Shown piece by piece: positions 16,704 to 24,940 of a stretch of DNA of 64,000 bases (the first letter of the stretch is position 1; each line of letters begins with the position of its first letter). The stretch lies in NCBI GenBank assembly GCA_945957555.1, contig CAMFLX010000006.1, forward strand, positions 33,900 through 97,899, written 5' to 3'. A program made the translations under genes and the position numbers. Below the pieces are notes generated by a model. That model saw only the letters and a program-made list of their open reading frames with translations, was not told the DNA's origin and made no database searches. This DNA is from an uncultured Cytophagales bacterium. GTDB taxonomy: Bacteria > Bacteroidota > Bacteroidia > Cytophagales > UBA9547.

Positions 16704-18587
16704 ATGATAAAGCAAATTTTAAGTTTTATGTTAGGCTTGGTTGCAATTTACAATTGCAGTCAAGCTCAAAATATAGTAAACCCAAATGCCAACGCAGAAA
16801 CAAAAGCGGTAAAGGCATACTTGGACCAAGTGTATGGCAAGAAGATCATTTCGGGCCAAGCCTTTGAGAATGTAAATGAAAACTGGTTGAATATCATACA
16901 AAATGCCTCAGGCAAGCAGCCAGCCATTCTAGGCTTGGATTTTATGAACTCGACCTATGAAAGAAGGACGAATCATGGTGCTGATCCTAATGCGATGACC
17001 GACAAAGCCATCGATTGGTATAAAAACAAACATGGTTTGGTGGAGTTTCATTGGCATTGGGATGCCCCCAAAAATGTTACTGGGATATGGTATTCGGCAT
17101 TTTACACCAGCGCAACGAGTTTCGATATCAACTACGCTGTAAATAACCAAAATTCCACCGATTTCCAGTTGCTCGTTCGTGACATTGATGATATCGCAGC
17201 TCATTTAAAGAGATTGCAAGATAATGGCGTTCCTGTTATTTGGCGTCCATTGCATGAGGCTGAAGGTGGTTGGTTCTGGTGGGGTGCCAAAGATGGAGCC
17301 TCTTGCCAGAAATTATGGAATTATATGTACGATCGATTGGTAAATCATCATCAGCTGAATAACCTTATCTGGGTATGGAATAGCTATGGTGGTGGCAATA
17401 AAGGGAATTGGTATCCTGGCGATAAAACAGTTGATATCATCGCTTGGGATTATGAATCAGGAAACTCTTGGAACAGTTACCAACAACTATTTGGCGGCAA
17501 AGGCAAGTTGTTTGCTTTAGGCGAAGAAGGCAAGCTGCCAGACCCTAACAATTTTGCAGCACGTCCGTGGTTGTATTTTCTCACTTGGGCATACATGATT
17601 CAGAATAACAATGACGCTAACTGGATCAACAAAGTATATAACGACCCTAAAACCATTACGCTTTCTGACCTCCCATGGCCTTGGGTTAAGGATGTGGTTG
17701 CCAATGCAGGTCCAGATCAAGTTCTCATAACCACAAATTTGAGCACTGTCGTGGGGCTCGATGGATCAGGTAGCTCCTCTGTAAACAGCGCCATCACCTC
17801 TTATGTATGGAAAGAGAACAATGTTCAGATCGCAACAGGGGTAAAACCGCAACTTAGTTTGTCGCTAGGTAAGCACACGATTACGTTGGTTATTACCGAT
17901 GCAAACAACAAAACTGCTACAGACGAAGTGGTCATTCACGTGAAAAAACCGAATCTTGCACTAAACAAGACCGTGACTGTTTCTTCCACGGAGGCAAATC
18001 TAGGAAACATCGCCAGCAATGCGACCGATGGAAAAACCGATACCAGATGGTCTAGCCTGTACGCAGACCCACAATGGATAAAAATTGATTTAGGGGCTCC
18101 CTACGTATTGGAGAACTTTAGTTTGATGTGGGAGGTAGCATTTGCTAAATCGTATGTTATTGAAGTGTCCATGGACGATGCAAACTGGACCCAGGTCATG
18201 CAGACCACTACAGGCGATGGCGGTACAGACGATATTGCCATTACCCCAACCTCGGCACAATACGTAAGGTTGACATCTACTGCTAGGGCTACCACTTATG
18301 GGAATTCATTGTATGAATTTGAAGTCTATGGAAGTGACATGATCACAGCTCTTGATTCAGAGGCAGGAAATTATCCCAAATTAAACCCTTACCCTAACCC
18401 GTTTCAGGATAGAATCTATCTCAATTTGCCAGCAAACACTGAAGTTGAATTAAGTGACATGAATGGAATGCTGTTGTATAGAGGTTCTGAGAGTTCTATT
18501 GAGACTGGCGCTTTGTCCAAAGGGCTGTACTTGTTGAAGATCAAGCAAGTTGGCGGTACACAGGTGGTTAAGATGAGTAAGAATTAA
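16704..18587 (+). CDS. GH26 beta-mannanase, second copy, with PKD, F5/8 type C and T9SS tail
   Basis: 627 residues. Signal peptide about 1-22. GH26 domain about 25-330: acid/base E185 in VIWRPLHEAEGGWFWWG, nucleophile E274 in FALGEEG, and VEFHWHWDAP in the cleft. The RPLHEAEGGWFWWGAKDG wording is a closer match to canonical GH26 mannanases than the copy at 13473. PKD domain, F5/8 type C module and T9SS type A tail follow in the same order. The catalytic halves of the two GH26 genes are clearly diverged while their 3' ends are almost identical, pointing to recombination between the tails. Last gene of the tightly spaced run. Confidence 0.93.
   Translation: MIKQILSFMLGLVAIYNCSQAQNIVNPNANAETKAVKAYLDQVYGKKIISGQAFENVNENWLNIIQNASGKQPAILGLDFMNSTYERRTNHGADPNAMTDKAIDWYKNKHGLVEFHWHWDAPKNVTGIWYSAFYTSATSFDINYAVNNQNSTDFQLLVRDIDDIAAHLKRLQDNGVPVIWRPLHEAEGGWFWWGAKDGASCQKLWNYMYDRLVNHHQLNNLIWVWNSYGGGNKGNWYPGDKTVDIIAWDYESGNSWNSYQQLFGGKGKLFALGEEGKLPDPNNFAARPWLYFLTWAYMIQNNNDANWINKVYNDPKTITLSDLPWPWVKDVVANAGPDQVLITTNLSTVVGLDGSGSSSVNSAITSYVWKENNVQIATGVKPQLSLSLGKHTITLVITDANNKTATDEVVIHVKKPNLALNKTVTVSSTEANLGNIASNATDGKTDTRWSSLYADPQWIKIDLGAPYVLENFSLMWEVAFAKSYVIEVSMDDANWTQVMQTTTGDGGTDDIAITPTSAQYVRLTSTARATTYGNSLYEFEVYGSDMITALDSEAGNYPKLNPYPNPFQDRIYLNLPANTEVELSDMNGMLLYRGSESSIETGALSKGLYLLKIKQVGGTQVVKMSKN
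18192..18587 (+). repeat. Near-identical 396-bp segment, copy B
   Basis: Partner of the segment at 14907-15302 in the second GH26 gene. Upstream of it the two genes drift apart quickly within the same module, so the boundary is fairly sharp, as expected after gene conversion. Confidence 0.9.
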
Positions 18588-18593
18588 ACAGTG

Positions 18594-18716
18594 ATGGATA
18601 AATTTGACTTGGGTGGAAAGGAAACGGTCTTTCTGGATTCTTCAAAAGATAAGTTCAAGTCAATATTAGACGGTCAGGGCATGATTATACCTGATTACCA
18701 TGAGTTATTTGGATGA
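18594..18716 (+). CDS. Possible 40-residue protein or gene remnant
   Basis: Seven bases after the second GH26 stop, an ATG opens a 40-codon frame beginning MDKFDLGGKETVFLDSS and ending IIPDYHELFG. Composition is natural, with no signal peptide or membrane segment. It may be a small protein in the operon or the leftover of a longer gene. No family recognised; chance occurrence is quite possible at this length. Confidence 0.28.
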   Translation: MDKFDLGGKETVFLDSSKDKFKSILDGQGMIIPDYHELFG

Positions 18717-18767
18717 GTTTACTAAAACTTTTTAGGTTGTTAAAAGATAAGTTTATTGTAAAAGGCT

Positions 18768-21083
18768 ATGGTGAAAATGTTGACTAGGAGGGTGGCAAAC
18801 CAAACCCGGAAGATCATAAAAGTAAACAGTTTATTATTTGGTTTAATAGGCATTTGTGTCCTATTGGATTTAAAGAGTTATTCTCAAATCACTTCCGATA
18901 GAATAAGCCCTGACTGGCCAAAAGCAGGTGTTGAGGGTGGTATTCCCTGTTGGACTAAAGAGGTGGCAATAACATCCCTGAAGTCGGATGGGGTTACTGA
19001 TAATTCCACTTTGTTGACCACCGCGATGAATACCTACAAAGGAACAAACACTGTATTGAAAATTCCCGCAGGTACCTTTCTGTTTACAAATAGAGTTGCT
19101 ATTCCCAAAGAGGGAGGCATAGTGATTAAGGGGGAAGGGCCAACAAAGACCATTTTTAAATTCACGGTAGGTGATATAAGTGGTAATGGTTGTTTTAATA
19201 TCAATGCAGGAAGTGTAATTGCCGGTACAGAAACGAATGTGACAGCAGGCCTTACAAAAGGTAGCAAATCTATTACTGTGGCTAATGCCACAAATATTTC
19301 GGTAGGTAATTGGGTAGAAATAGATATGGCTAACCCAAGTGTAATCACGTCTAATACTGCTTGGAATGTATCATGGGCTGACCGTTGTTTAGGTCAGATT
19401 TTCAAGGTGCTAACAAAGTCTGGAAATGTATTGACTTTAGATCGTGAGGTGCACATCACCTATCCTGATGTTTCAACTGCAAAGCTTAGAGCCATCAAAA
19501 TGACAGAATGGGTGGGCTTTGAAAACTTCAAAGTGGATATTGTGTGTGCCGCTACTGACGACAAGTACAACTTTATGTTTAAAAATGCCGCCAATTGTTG
19601 GATGAAGCTCGTCCATTCTGAAAAAGCAGTAAACAGGCATGTAAATACCCCAGGTAGTTCAAACCTAACTATTACTGATTGTTATTTTAATGGATCGTGG
19701 AATAATGGCAACGGCGGTTATGGCTACGGAGTGGTTACCGACTTGCATACTACAAATTGTCTGATCCAAGACAATGTCTTTAATGGGTTACGTCATGCCA
19801 TGATGTGTAAACTTGGTGCAAATGGTAATGTATTTGCTTACAATTATTCTGCTAACTCCAACTGGCCCAATAATGCAAATAATCCACCGGATATAAACAT
19901 GCATGGTCACTTGCCGCACATGAACCTGTTTGAAGGGAATATCGCTTGTAAAATTGGCGCTGATGATGTTTGGGGTCCATCATGGGATGGTACTACATAT
20001 TTTAGGAATCGTCAAACTTCTGTAAATTCAAACTTGGAGTTAGACGGGCCTAATATAAATTCAAATCTTGTTGGAAACGAACTAATAGTAAGTGGGAAAG
20101 ATATTAAGGTCGATGCCTTAAACACAGGAACCTTGATACATGGTAACAATGTGGCAGGAAACATAACTTGGGTCAATGGTGTAACACAAACTCTTCCCAA
20201 TTCATATTATCTGTCAAATAAACCCTCTTGGTGGGGTACCGCAAAATGGCCGAGTATAGGCCCCACAAACACTCTCAATTCGGGGAATAATCCAGCTTAC
20301 GAGCGGTTTTTGTCAAATCAATTATTTAGAGCCTACTATTGCGGAGATCCTAATGTGGTAGATTGTAGTGGAGTAATTGGAGGTAACGCCAAAATCGATA
20401 ACTGTGGGATTTGCGCTGGAGGTTCTACTCATATTCCTGTTAATAGCTGTAAGGTATGTGGTAGTCCCTTTGCCTCTTCCGAAGATGGAGTCAATATGGC
20501 ATCAAATGTACTCGATAAAGATTTAAATACCCGTTGGTCGGCTTTCGGAATAGGAGAGTTCATTGAAATATGTCTCGGAGACACCTTGGCCTTAAACAAA
20601 GTTTCGATGGCCTTTTATAAAGGGAATGAACGTGCTACAACCTTTGATTTGCAAGCTTCCGTTGATGGCAAAAGTTGGAGTACCGTGTTGTCAAACAAAA
20701 TAAGTAGTGGTACTACCTTGGCGCTTGAAGATTTTACTTTTGCAGCTACCCAGGCCTGGAAAATTAGAATTATAGGGAAAGGTAATAGTTCACCAAGTGA
20801 TTGGGTGAGTATAAACGAAGTGGCTTGGTCCTCAGTTATTACACAATTGTCAAGTGCGTTTGAAAGTGTAAATACCGAGATATATCCAAATCCTTCTGAT
20901 GATTTAGTACATATACCCAATAATAGCTTAAAAAAATGGGAGCTATTCAATATAGAAAGCCAGCGCGTGTTAACGGGAAAAGATAAAGAAATAGACGTAT
21001 CGGTTCTCACAAACGGAGTTTATTTCTTGAATATTATAAATGAAGATGGAAGTACAAAAACGTTTAAACTATTTAAAAAATAA
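18768..21083 (+). CDS. Pectate-lyase-like beta-helix protein with F5/8-like module and T9SS tail
   Basis: 771 residues. A positively charged N-terminus of about 18 residues precedes a hydrophobic signal segment ending near LKSYSQ. Residues about 35-510 fit a right-handed parallel beta-helix (pectate lyase 3/GH55-like superfamily): an ITSLKSDGVTDNSTLL opening, VLKIPAGTFLF, GIVIKGEGPTKT, and later GHLPHMNLFEGNIA. A Cys-rich linker (DCSGVIGGNAKIDNCGICAGG), of a kind seen in modular secreted CAZymes, joins to an F5/8 type C-like module (about 570-690, DLNTRWSAFG) and a T9SS tail (IYPNPSDDLV). Substrate is not certain: a polysaccharide lyase or hydrolase, or a binding protein. Three bases separate it from the next gene. 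Confidence 0.8.
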   Translation: MVKMLTRRVANQTRKIIKVNSLLFGLIGICVLLDLKSYSQITSDRISPDWPKAGVEGGIPCWTKEVAITSLKSDGVTDNSTLLTTAMNTYKGTNTVLKIPAGTFLFTNRVAIPKEGGIVIKGEGPTKTIFKFTVGDISGNGCFNINAGSVIAGTETNVTAGLTKGSKSITVANATNISVGNWVEIDMANPSVITSNTAWNVSWADRCLGQIFKVLTKSGNVLTLDREVHITYPDVSTAKLRAIKMTEWVGFENFKVDIVCAATDDKYNFMFKNAANCWMKLVHSEKAVNRHVNTPGSSNLTITDCYFNGSWNNGNGGYGYGVVTDLHTTNCLIQDNVFNGLRHAMMCKLGANGNVFAYNYSANSNWPNNANNPPDINMHGHLPHMNLFEGNIACKIGADDVWGPSWDGTTYFRNRQTSVNSNLELDGPNINSNLVGNELIVSGKDIKVDALNTGTLIHGNNVAGNITWVNGVTQTLPNSYYLSNKPSWWGTAKWPSIGPTNTLNSGNNPAYERFLSNQLFRAYYCGDPNVVDCSGVIGGNAKIDNCGICAGGSTHIPVNSCKVCGSPFASSEDGVNMASNVLDKDLNTRWSAFGIGEFIEICLGDTLALNKVSMAFYKGNERATTFDLQASVDGKSWSTVLSNKISSGTTLALEDFTFAATQAWKIRIIGKGNSSPSDWVSINEVAWSSVITQLSSAFESVNTEIYPNPSDDLVHIPNNSLKKWELFNIESQRVLTGKDKEIDVSVLTNGVYFLNIINEDGSTKTFKLFKK

Positions 21084-21086
21084 TAA

Positions 21087-22073
21087 ATGATCAGAATAAT
21101 TTTACTAGCATTATCAGCTAGTTTGTCAATAGTTAAAGCTCAGTATGAGCCAGAGAATTATATGAGTGACAACTGGGCTATGGAAGACATGAGTAACCCC
21201 TATGGTGCGCCTAGTTTCGGTGCCAACCAAAAAGGTATCTATTTTTGGAGACCCAAGGACGAATGGTATTTTACCACCACGATGTCTCGTGTGGCTGATA
21301 AGGACGCTGCCGATGGGTTTGGATACATAAGCTTTATATCGACACATACCTCAGGCTCGTATCACCCCGTTGGTGTTGGTTTTGGTTCTAATGCCTCCGG
21401 AGGCCAATACACGATAGACATGTCAGCTGCAGACGGCGATACGGTGTATTTTGAAGCAGAAAATGTATCAAATCAGGATTTGAACGTGAGAGTAGGTTTG
21501 AAAGATGTGAACAATAACTTGATAGATACCAAGTCTGGAACACCACTCACCAATATACCTGCCGGTATTATCGATATGGTGATTCCCAAATATTCCATAC
21601 GCTCCAAGAAGTTTGTTTACCATGGAGGTTATTATGCAGAATGGGGCGACGTAAATAAATGTACAGATTGGGCTGACCCCAATAACAAAAGCAAGCCCTG
21701 TGCAATCAAGAAATTCGATTTTGCCAAAGTAGTCGGTGCCAATATTACGATCAATAGTACCAATCCTGGGAACGTAGGTGTTACCAATGCAGAACTGAGG
21801 ATTCGTAAAATGGAGTTTGGTAAAAAGCCAGTGCTGGTAACAATTTATGAAGAAGAAAACATGGCAGAGCAAACCTTAATAGTGAGTCCAAATCCAGCCA
21901 CTGGAGCTTGGGTACAATTTAATCATGTGTTAGATAGATGTGTCGTGTTGAATGCCGAAGGCCAAGTCAAGCTTGAAAAGCAATACGTAGATAAACTAGA
22001 TGTTTCGATGTTGAAATCTGGTATTTACTCTATAGTTTCTAGTAGCGGTACCCGTAAGCTTGTCGTGGAATAA
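21087..22073 (+). CDS. Stand-alone putative carbohydrate-binding protein with T9SS tail
   Basis: 328 residues. Signal peptide about 1-18 (ends VKAQ). The body (about 20-255) is one beta-rich domain. Its end, CAIKKFDFAKVVGANITIN then a strand ending RIRKMEFG, lines up with CYIKKFNFAAVNKVKLVVN and KIDDFSIGYD in the central module of the GH5 cellulase at 4911, so it appears to be a free-standing version of that module. A T9SS type A domain (VSPNPATGAWV to the end) follows. Only three bases separate it from the beta-helix gene, so the two are co-transcribed. I infer polysaccharide binding; no catalytic site is visible. Confidence 0.78.
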   Translation: MIRIILLALSASLSIVKAQYEPENYMSDNWAMEDMSNPYGAPSFGANQKGIYFWRPKDEWYFTTTMSRVADKDAADGFGYISFISTHTSGSYHPVGVGFGSNASGGQYTIDMSAADGDTVYFEAENVSNQDLNVRVGLKDVNNNLIDTKSGTPLTNIPAGIIDMVIPKYSIRSKKFVYHGGYYAEWGDVNKCTDWADPNNKSKPCAIKKFDFAKVVGANITINSTNPGNVGVTNAELRIRKMEFGKKPVLVTIYEEENMAEQTLIVSPNPATGAWVQFNHVLDRCVVLNAEGQVKLEKQYVDKLDVSMLKSGIYSIVSSSGTRKLVVE

Positions 22074-22149
22074 ATATGGATTTTGAGTCCATCAATTAAT
22101 AACTTCTTTACATACTCCTAAACACGCTTATTTTTCAAATAGTGGAAAC

Positions 22150-22177
22150 AAAAAAGCCTCATTTCTGAGGCTTTTTT
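22150..22177. terminator. Symmetric terminator ending the polysaccharide gene run
   Basis: AAAAAAGCCTCA, TTTC loop, TGAGGCTTTTTT: perfect 12-bp stem between convergent genes, preceded by AAAC and ending three bases before the stop of the minus-strand PPIase gene. Confidence 0.9.
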
Positions 22178-22179
22178 GC

Positions 22180-23229
22180 TTATTTGTTGATCTTGATCAG
22201 TTCCACTTCAAAAATCAAGTTGCTTTTAGGGGGAATGGCCCCAGGATAGCCCCTCTCTCCATATGCCAATTGATAAGGGATGTAAAATTTGTATTTAGCA
22301 CCCTCGCTCATCAGCTGCACGCCTTCGGTCCAGCCTGGGATCACTTGGCTGAGCCCAAAATCGATAGGGGTGCCACGCTGGACGCTGCTGTCAAACACCT
22401 TTCCGTTCAAAAACTGACCCGTATAGTGTACCTTTACATTGCTATTAGCATTAGGTTTCGCGCCAGTACCTTCTTGCAGTACCAAATAGCGCAAGCCACT
22501 TGGGGTAGTGTTTGTGAACTCACCCAATAGCTTTTCAGCAGCAAGTCTAGCTTTTTCTTCCGCTTCCGCTTCCTTTTTGGCCGCTTTAGCCTGCTCGTCA
22601 GCAAAAGTTTGTGCAGCGTTGAATTCTTCCGCAGCTTTACCCTTGCGCAGGATAGTAACGGTTTTAATCGTATCTCCTTGTACGATGGCGTTCACCACTT
22701 CTTGTCCTGTGATCACGTGGCCAAACACCGAATGTTTGCCATCCAGCCATGTCGTAGCTACGTGGGTAATAAAAAATTGAGAGCCGTTAGTGCCTGGCTC
22801 AGAAGTATTGGCCATGCTCAATATGCCAGGGCCACTATGTTTGAGCGTAGAATCGAACTCATCTGCAAACGTGTAGCCTGGCCCGCCTCTACCTGTGCCA
22901 AGTGGGCAGCCTGCTTGGATCATGAAATTGGCCATCACCCTGTGAAAAGTAAGCCCATTGTAGAATGGGGTACCCAAAGGTTTCGCTGTGTTTTTGATAG
23001 TACCTTCCGCTAAGCCTACAAAGTTGGCTACCGTGAGGGGCGTCTTTTGGAACTCCAGATTCGTGTAGATGTTCCCTTTGTTGGTTTCGAACTTAGCGTA
23101 TAATCCATCCGCCTGCTTACTTAAAAATTCCTTATCCATTTTGTTTAATTTAATTTTTTTTGGTTTTTGTGCCAAGCTCATGTAGCTCAAGCAGCACAGA
23201 GCGATAAAAAGAGAAACTAACTTGTTCAT
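22180..23229 (-). CDS. Dual-family immunophilin: cyclophilin-FKBP fusion, exported
   Basis: The ATG at 23229 gives 349 residues with a signal peptide (MNKLVSLFIALCCLSYMSLAQ); the frame extends 11 codons further but loses the signal. The cyclophilin domain (about 45-205) has FHRVMANFMIQAGCP, GSQFFITH and HSVFGHV; a Lys/Glu/Ala-rich helix (about 215-240) links to an FKBP domain (about 250-349) with VKVHYTGQFLNGKVFDSS, PGWTEGVQLM and IPYQLAYGERG. Both halves are peptidyl-prolyl isomerases; such cyclophilin-first fusions (CFBP) are known from Bacteroidota. It likely helps fold exported proteins. Transcribed alone. Confidence 0.93.
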   Translation of the reverse strand: MNKLVSLFIALCCLSYMSLAQKPKKIKLNKMDKEFLSKQADGLYAKFETNKGNIYTNLEFQKTPLTVANFVGLAEGTIKNTAKPLGTPFYNGLTFHRVMANFMIQAGCPLGTGRGGPGYTFADEFDSTLKHSGPGILSMANTSEPGTNGSQFFITHVATTWLDGKHSVFGHVITGQEVVNAIVQGDTIKTVTILRKGKAAEEFNAAQTFADEQAKAAKKEAEAEEKARLAAEKLLGEFTNTTPSGLRYLVLQEGTGAKPNANSNVKVHYTGQFLNGKVFDSSVQRGTPIDFGLSQVIPGWTEGVQLMSEGAKYKFYIPYQLAYGERGYPGAIPPKSNLIFEVELIKINK

Positions 23230-23259
23230 GATTTTGATTGTGATTTCAATTCGCTCGCG

Positions 23260-23267
23260 CAAATTTA
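23260..23267 (-). promoter_or_regulatory. Candidate -7 box for the immunophilin gene
   Basis: Minus-strand TAAATTTG followed by CG, 30 bases before the ATG at 23229; fits TAnnTTTG. Confidence 0.42.
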
Positions 23268-23481
23268 TACATTTTTCTAAAATTCCAGCACTATGAGCCG
23301 CTCTTAAACTTATATTGAGGGAAGAAGAGTATTTGTTCTTCTAATTTCCATTGTTTTAGAAAAAAATTAGTTTTAGCCCTTAAACCAATGTGGCTTGCCC
23401 AAACCTATTTTTTGTGATAGTGGTCAAAAGTCATGAACTCTAAATATGCTATATAGAATATCCATGGTAGAATAATAATAG
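23268..23481. other. Intergenic stretch before the minisatellite
   Basis: Low-GC DNA with no supportable gene or hairpin. Together with 23740-23990 it isolates the minisatellite from the neighbouring genes by more than 200 bases each side. Confidence 0.5.
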
Positions 23482-23739
23482 ATCACGTGCATTTATCCAA
23501 TACCTTCGGGAATATCGCGCCAAATCACGTGCATCTATCCAATACCTTCGGGAATATTGCATTAAATCACGAGCATCTATCCAATACCTTCGGGAATATT
23601 GCACCAAATCACGTGCATCTGTCCAATACCCTCGGGAATATCGCACCAAATCACGTGCATATATCCAATACCTTCGGGAATATTGCATTAAATCACGTGA
23701 ATCTATCCAATACCTTCGGGAATATTGCACCAAATCATA
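23482..23739. repeat. 42-bp tandem repeat (minisatellite), six full units plus a fragment
   Basis: Units start at 23482, 23524, 23566, 23608, 23650, 23692 and a decayed seventh at 23734, each exactly 42 bases, with the core CCAATACCTTCGGGAATAT and most units opening ATCACGTGCAT. Units 1 and 4 share AATATCGC, 2 and 5 share GCATTAA, 3 and 6 share TGCACCAA, so the array looks like a duplicated 126-bp trimer. As 42 is divisible by three, both strands stay open through it; the frames are judged spurious. Confidence 0.93.
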
Positions 23740-23990
23740 ATGATATACCAAAGTTCTAGGGGATTATGGTGTCTAATCTTAATGTAATGGTGGGTATTCC
23801 TAAAGGGACGGTGCAGCTTAAGTTCCAAAAGTAGCTCTCCATAGAACGTGTAATATATGTTTCATTTAATTGTTAATATTTTGAAATATTTTATCAGTAA
23901 TATTTGGAATTATTAAACATATTTTTTTAAATTTGTTTAAGAGTACAATGAATATTTAGGGACTTAGTAAACATATAAACTGTAATATAC

Positions 23991-24698
23991 ATGAACAGGA
24001 CATGGCAGTATCTCGTCAATCCATTTTTGGCGGCTACAACTAACAGCTTCGCATTAGCACAGCTCATCAGCAATCACCACCTTACTGCCTTGCAGGTAGT
24101 ATCTGAGGATCCTTTTTTCAAAAGCATGTATGAGGCATACTTGCCCTTATACACGGCCTATGAAGATGGATATAGCAAGTGGAAGGCTCAAGCGCAACAG
24201 CAAACTGGGCAAACAGACTCTCTTAACAAATTACTCAAAGGGCTTAAAGATAAAGTAGAAGATTGGGATACCCAAGTGAAGCAGGTACATAAGAAAGATA
24301 CCTCAGAGTATAAGTCGCTTTTGGGGGCTGGCCGTAAGGCTTTTACTGCTGGTACACAGGCGAATAGGATCGCTTCGGTGAAGGCTTTTGCTAAGAATCT
24401 TAAGAATATCTCATCCCTTAAGTATGTTTGGGAGGATGTCGAGAAGTATGGCGATCGTTTGGCCGCAGCACTTAATAACAAAGATTCTGCTAAGAAAGAT
24501 ACGGGCAATCACAGCGATAGCCTTGAGGCGGCTCGTGTGGCGATCTGTAACCAGCAGTATGCACACTTAGGCTTGCTGATCAACAAGTACGCTGATAAAC
24601 CTGAAATGGTCGAGAAGTTTTTTGATACCTCAAATATCCGCACTGGTGCGCATGTCGCCAAAGAAGAGCCTGCACAGGAGAAAAACAAGCCGGAATAA
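23991..24698 (+). CDS. Hypothetical helical protein
   Basis: 235 residues with no clear signal peptide or membrane segment. Composition is rich in Lys, Ala, Asp and Gln; long helices are likely (for example YSKWKAQAQQQTGQTDSLNK and EDVEKYGDRLAAALNNKD). The first 60 residues are more hydrophobic (LVNPFLAATTNSFALAQLIS). The codon pattern looks real and a strong AT-rich hairpin follows the stop. I recognise no family; it sits alone between the minisatellite and a MITE. Confidence 0.72.
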   Translation: MNRTWQYLVNPFLAATTNSFALAQLISNHHLTALQVVSEDPFFKSMYEAYLPLYTAYEDGYSKWKAQAQQQTGQTDSLNKLLKGLKDKVEDWDTQVKQVHKKDTSEYKSLLGAGRKAFTAGTQANRIASVKAFAKNLKNISSLKYVWEDVEKYGDRLAAALNNKDSAKKDTGNHSDSLEAARVAICNQQYAHLGLLINKYADKPEMVEKFFDTSNIRTGAHVAKEEPAQEKNKPE

Positions 24699-24783
24699 TT
24701 GTATTAAACCTTGGTATTGAAAGGAAGGTGTGGTCTAGGTGCTAGCTTAATAGTTGTATTTGAGTAGGTGTAATATATGTGTT

Positions 24784-24830
24784 ATAACATCAATATATAT
24801 TTATATTTAATAAGTGTATATTGATGTTAT
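24784..24830 (+). terminator. AT-rich hairpin terminator
   Basis: ATAACATCAATATA (24784-24797) and TATATTGATGTTAT (24817-24830) form a perfect 14-bp stem followed by ATTTTTATTTT, 85 bases after the hypothetical gene. Confidence 0.6.
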
Positions 24831-24892
24831 ATTTTTATTTTAAATTATAATATTTTACCACCTTTTCCTGATACTAAATCAATACCTTTGTG

Positions 24893-24900
24893 GGGCAATG
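24893..24900 (+). promoter_or_regulatory. Orphan TACCTTTG box
   Basis: A perfect -7 match with no gene behind it: the MITE begins 40 bases downstream and the next gene starts at 25380. It may belonged to a gene now lost, drive the SRPBCC gene through the MITE, or be chance. Confidence 0.25.
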
Positions 24901-24940
24901 TCATTAATTAAGAAAAACAGTCCATGCGACGTTGGGCTTA

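Noticed and set aside
23482..23739. CRISPR array
   Set aside because: Units are directly abutting 42-bp repeats without unique spacers, and there are no cas genes in the window.
23449..23759. Overlapping plus- and minus-strand reading frames with 14-residue repeats
   Set aside because: The period of 42 bases is a multiple of three, so all frames without a stop in one unit stay open. Both strands are open, there is no convincing start signal, and unit differences are not biased to third codon positions.
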